Below are positions 63,441 through 64,000 of a stretch of 64,000 nucleotides of DNA, one piece after another. The translations under genes were made by a program, and so were the position numbers. The stretch's first letter is position 1. Every line of letters begins with the position of its first letter. The notes under the pieces were generated by a model. The model was not told where the DNA came from. It ran no database searches and saw only the letters and a list, made by a program, of their open reading frames with translations. Where the stretch lies: NCBI RefSeq assembly GCF_000026945.1, contig NC_012860.1, positions 1,550,001-1,614,000 of the forward strand, written 5' to 3'. The stretch comes from Candida dubliniensis CD36 (lineage: Eukaryota; Ascomycota; Pichiomycetes; Serinales; Debaryomycetaceae).

Positions 63441-64000
63441 TTGCTTCCCTCCTCCAAAGTTAAAGCTAAAAAGAATCAAGTTTTCGGTATCAAAACAGAA
63501 AAGTTTGTTTTATTTTAAAGAATTTTTTTTTTTTTTATGTATATGTTTTGATTTTACAATTCAATTCAATTCTCCATTTGTCATTCATTCATTCATTCAT
63601 TCGTTGGCTGGTTGGTTGGTAATACCATACTTATGGGAGGAAACTTCTTATTTTCCTTTTTCTTGCCAACACATTTTGCATTCACTAGCTTGCTGGATAT
63701 TTTCCATACATTTAGAGCTGGTCCGAACCCCTTGGCCTTCCAACCCACTTTTCTCATTTTCTTTATTCAATTCTTTGTTATTTTTTTTTTTCCCTCCTCA
63801 TTCAAATTTTATATTTATTATTTCTTCTTCAATTAATGATTGTAGAGTCTCTATTGGAAAATTTGTGCTTTCTCTTGTAAAATGGTTGTCAGAATTACAT
63901 GGTTTTATCACCATCAGAAGATGTCTGTTTGGCTGTTGTTGAGTGTGGAACGATGTAAACTAAGAAAATGAGAAGAGGAACAACAAAACACGTCCCAAAA
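63441..64000. other. 3' flank of RME1
   Basis: 560 bp to the window end, with a T run (63523-63536), CATT repeats (63580-63601) and a TGG repeat (63604-63620). Open frames here are pyrimidine-rich low complexity; no gene is supported. Confidence 0.5.

Noticed and set aside
1..64000. CRISPR arrays, prokaryotic operons, phage or insertion sequences
   Set aside because: No spaced direct-repeat arrays, no bacterial-type gene clusters and no transposase motifs; gene content is that of a yeast nuclear chromosome.

Overview
The window is nuclear DNA from a CTG-clade yeast, most likely Candida albicans or its close relative C. dubliniensis. The evidence is AT-rich, nearly intron-free DNA with poly-A/T tracts, protein families typical of budding yeasts, and a gene set (GAP4, YMC1, a PHO13/PHO15-type phosphatase, YPD1, RME1) that I remember as lying together near the middle of C. 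albicans chromosome 1. I cannot separate the two species from the sequence alone. In these yeasts CUG is read as serine, so in-frame CTG codons noted below should be read as Ser.

Left part (1-44.4 kb) is a normal gene-rich arm. In order: a 5' part of an unrecognised charged protein (-), a dynein light-intermediate-chain-like protein (-), TAF1/TAF145 (+), a long 4.6 kb regulatory stretch, the permease GAP4 (+), an Ibd2-like checkpoint protein (-), the ribosome-maturation GTPase RIA1/EFL1 (-), a small Cys-rich protein (+), a 68-residue membrane protein (-), an RDS2/ERT1-type zinc-cluster factor (-), CCS1 (+), SOG2 (+), the carrier YMC1 (+), a divergent ammonium-transporter-like protein (-), an F-box protein (+), a PHO13-type phosphatase (+), the phosphorelay protein YPD1 (+), ALG9 (-), MCM10 (-), COG3 (+) and TFB5 (-). 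They are mostly unrelated housekeeping genes; no operon-like system is present.

Right part (44.4-61.9 kb) is about 17.5 kb with no credible protein gene. It carries the strongest signal in the window: a 349 bp inverted repeat (45646-45994 against 52847-53195) enclosing about 7 kb. Inside it, strand composition flips sharply near 48.05 kb, with C well above G on the left and G well above C on the right. An intron-containing tRNA-Leu(AAG) gene lies between the core and the right arm. This architecture fits a regional Candida centromere that also serves as an early replication origin. I interpret 45.6-53.2 kb as the centromere region, probably CEN1, with the core about 46.0-50.4 kb. The other side of the centromere begins with a long promoter and RME1, a C2H2 zinc-finger regulator, followed by about 0.56 kb of downstream DNA.
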